From: CAZXBB01 sp964638815
Lineage (GTDB): Bacteria > Planctomycetota > Phycisphaerae > Phycisphaerales > SM1A02
Length of the DNA stretch: 5,381 nt
NCBI GenBank assembly: GCA_964638815.1
Contig: CAZXBB010000027.1
Span: 1-5,381, forward strand
Reading direction: 5' to 3'
A program made the position numbers and the translations under genes. Shown one piece after another: positions 5,282 through 5,381 of the stretch. Each line of letters begins with the position of its first letter. Within the stretch, counting starts at the first letter, position 1. The notes beneath the pieces were generated by a model. It did no database searches. It worked only from the letters and a program-made list of their open reading frames with translations, and was not told the DNA's origin.

Positions 5282-5353
5282 GACACCGCCGGCCTCCGTA
5301 ACACCGTCGGCCTCCGTGGCACGGCCGGCCTCCGTGACACGGCCGGCCTCCGG
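5282..5353. repeat. Four-copy 18-bp tandem repeat
   Basis: Units at 5282-5299, 5300-5317, 5318-5335 and 5336-5353 share the core cGGCCTCCGt and differ at a few positions in the first half (gacaccgcc, aacaccgtc, ggcacggcc, gacacggcc). It fills nearly the whole spacer between the form B copy and the next form A copy. The last unit runs one base into that repeat. It could be read as repeated peptides on either strand, but no gene is supported. Confidence 0.85.
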
Positions 5354-5381
5354 TGTGCCCCGGTCCTGTGCTCTGACAGGG
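5353..5381 (+). repeat. REP-like palindromic repeat, form A, cut by window end
   Basis: The 29 visible bases are identical to the first 29 of the copy at 5161-5197, including the variant loop GCTCTG. The rest lies outside the window. It lies head-to-head with the form B copy, so the right array reads forward, reverse, forward. Confidence 0.85.

Noticed and set aside
4474..5340. Minus-strand open frame of 288 codons at the right end
   Set aside because: Its peptide is a translation of tandem and palindromic repeats followed by the antisense of the acetyltransferase gene; no start signal or domain.

Overview
The window is GC-rich (by eye about two thirds G+C) and looks like a chromosomal surface-polysaccharide locus of a Gram-negative-type bacterium. 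The sequence does not fix the taxon. High GC, 7-bp GGGGAAC-type intergenic repeats and many extragenic palindromes would suit a group such as Acidobacteriota, but that is only a weak guess.

Layout. Four genes form two short divergent operons. On the minus strand, a carbamoyltransferase of the NodU/CmcH/TobZ family (3193 down to 1454, TTG start with a strong Shine-Dalgarno) is followed after 16 nt by a WcaI-like GT-B glycosyltransferase (1437 down to 157). On the plus strand, a WaaE/KdtX-like family 2 glycosyltransferase (3512-4375) overlaps by ATGA a WcaF-like left-handed beta-helix O-acetyltransferase (4372-4932). Two glycosyltransferases plus a carbamoyl- and an acetyltransferase point to assembly and decoration of an exopolysaccharide, capsule or O-antigen repeat unit. 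No flippase, polymerase, export gene or nucleotide-sugar gene is present, so this is part of a larger cluster.

The 318-bp divergent spacer (3194-3511) is unusually structured. It holds a sigma70-like promoter for the plus operon, a perfect 7-bp dyad over its -35 box, a second dyad between the two candidate promoters, and a 73-bp C-rich block with twelve CCC runs reaching into the GT2 start codon. The minus strand of that block is a strong candidate for G-quadruplex formation. Its four ATG triplets all sit as 3-nt loops between CCC runs.

Both operons end in non-coding DNA carrying copies of one REP-like palindromic repeat of about 37 bp: two copies at the left edge (one cut by the window) and three at the right edge (one cut). 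Copies alternate in orientation, as in BIMEs. Two sequence forms differ by compensatory changes in two adjacent stem base pairs, direct evidence that the hairpin matters. The right edge also has a GGGGAAC-type heptad cluster with a G-quadruplex motif and a four-copy 18-bp tandem repeat. These repeats and the divergent control region are the least explained parts of the window; the four enzymes belong to known families.
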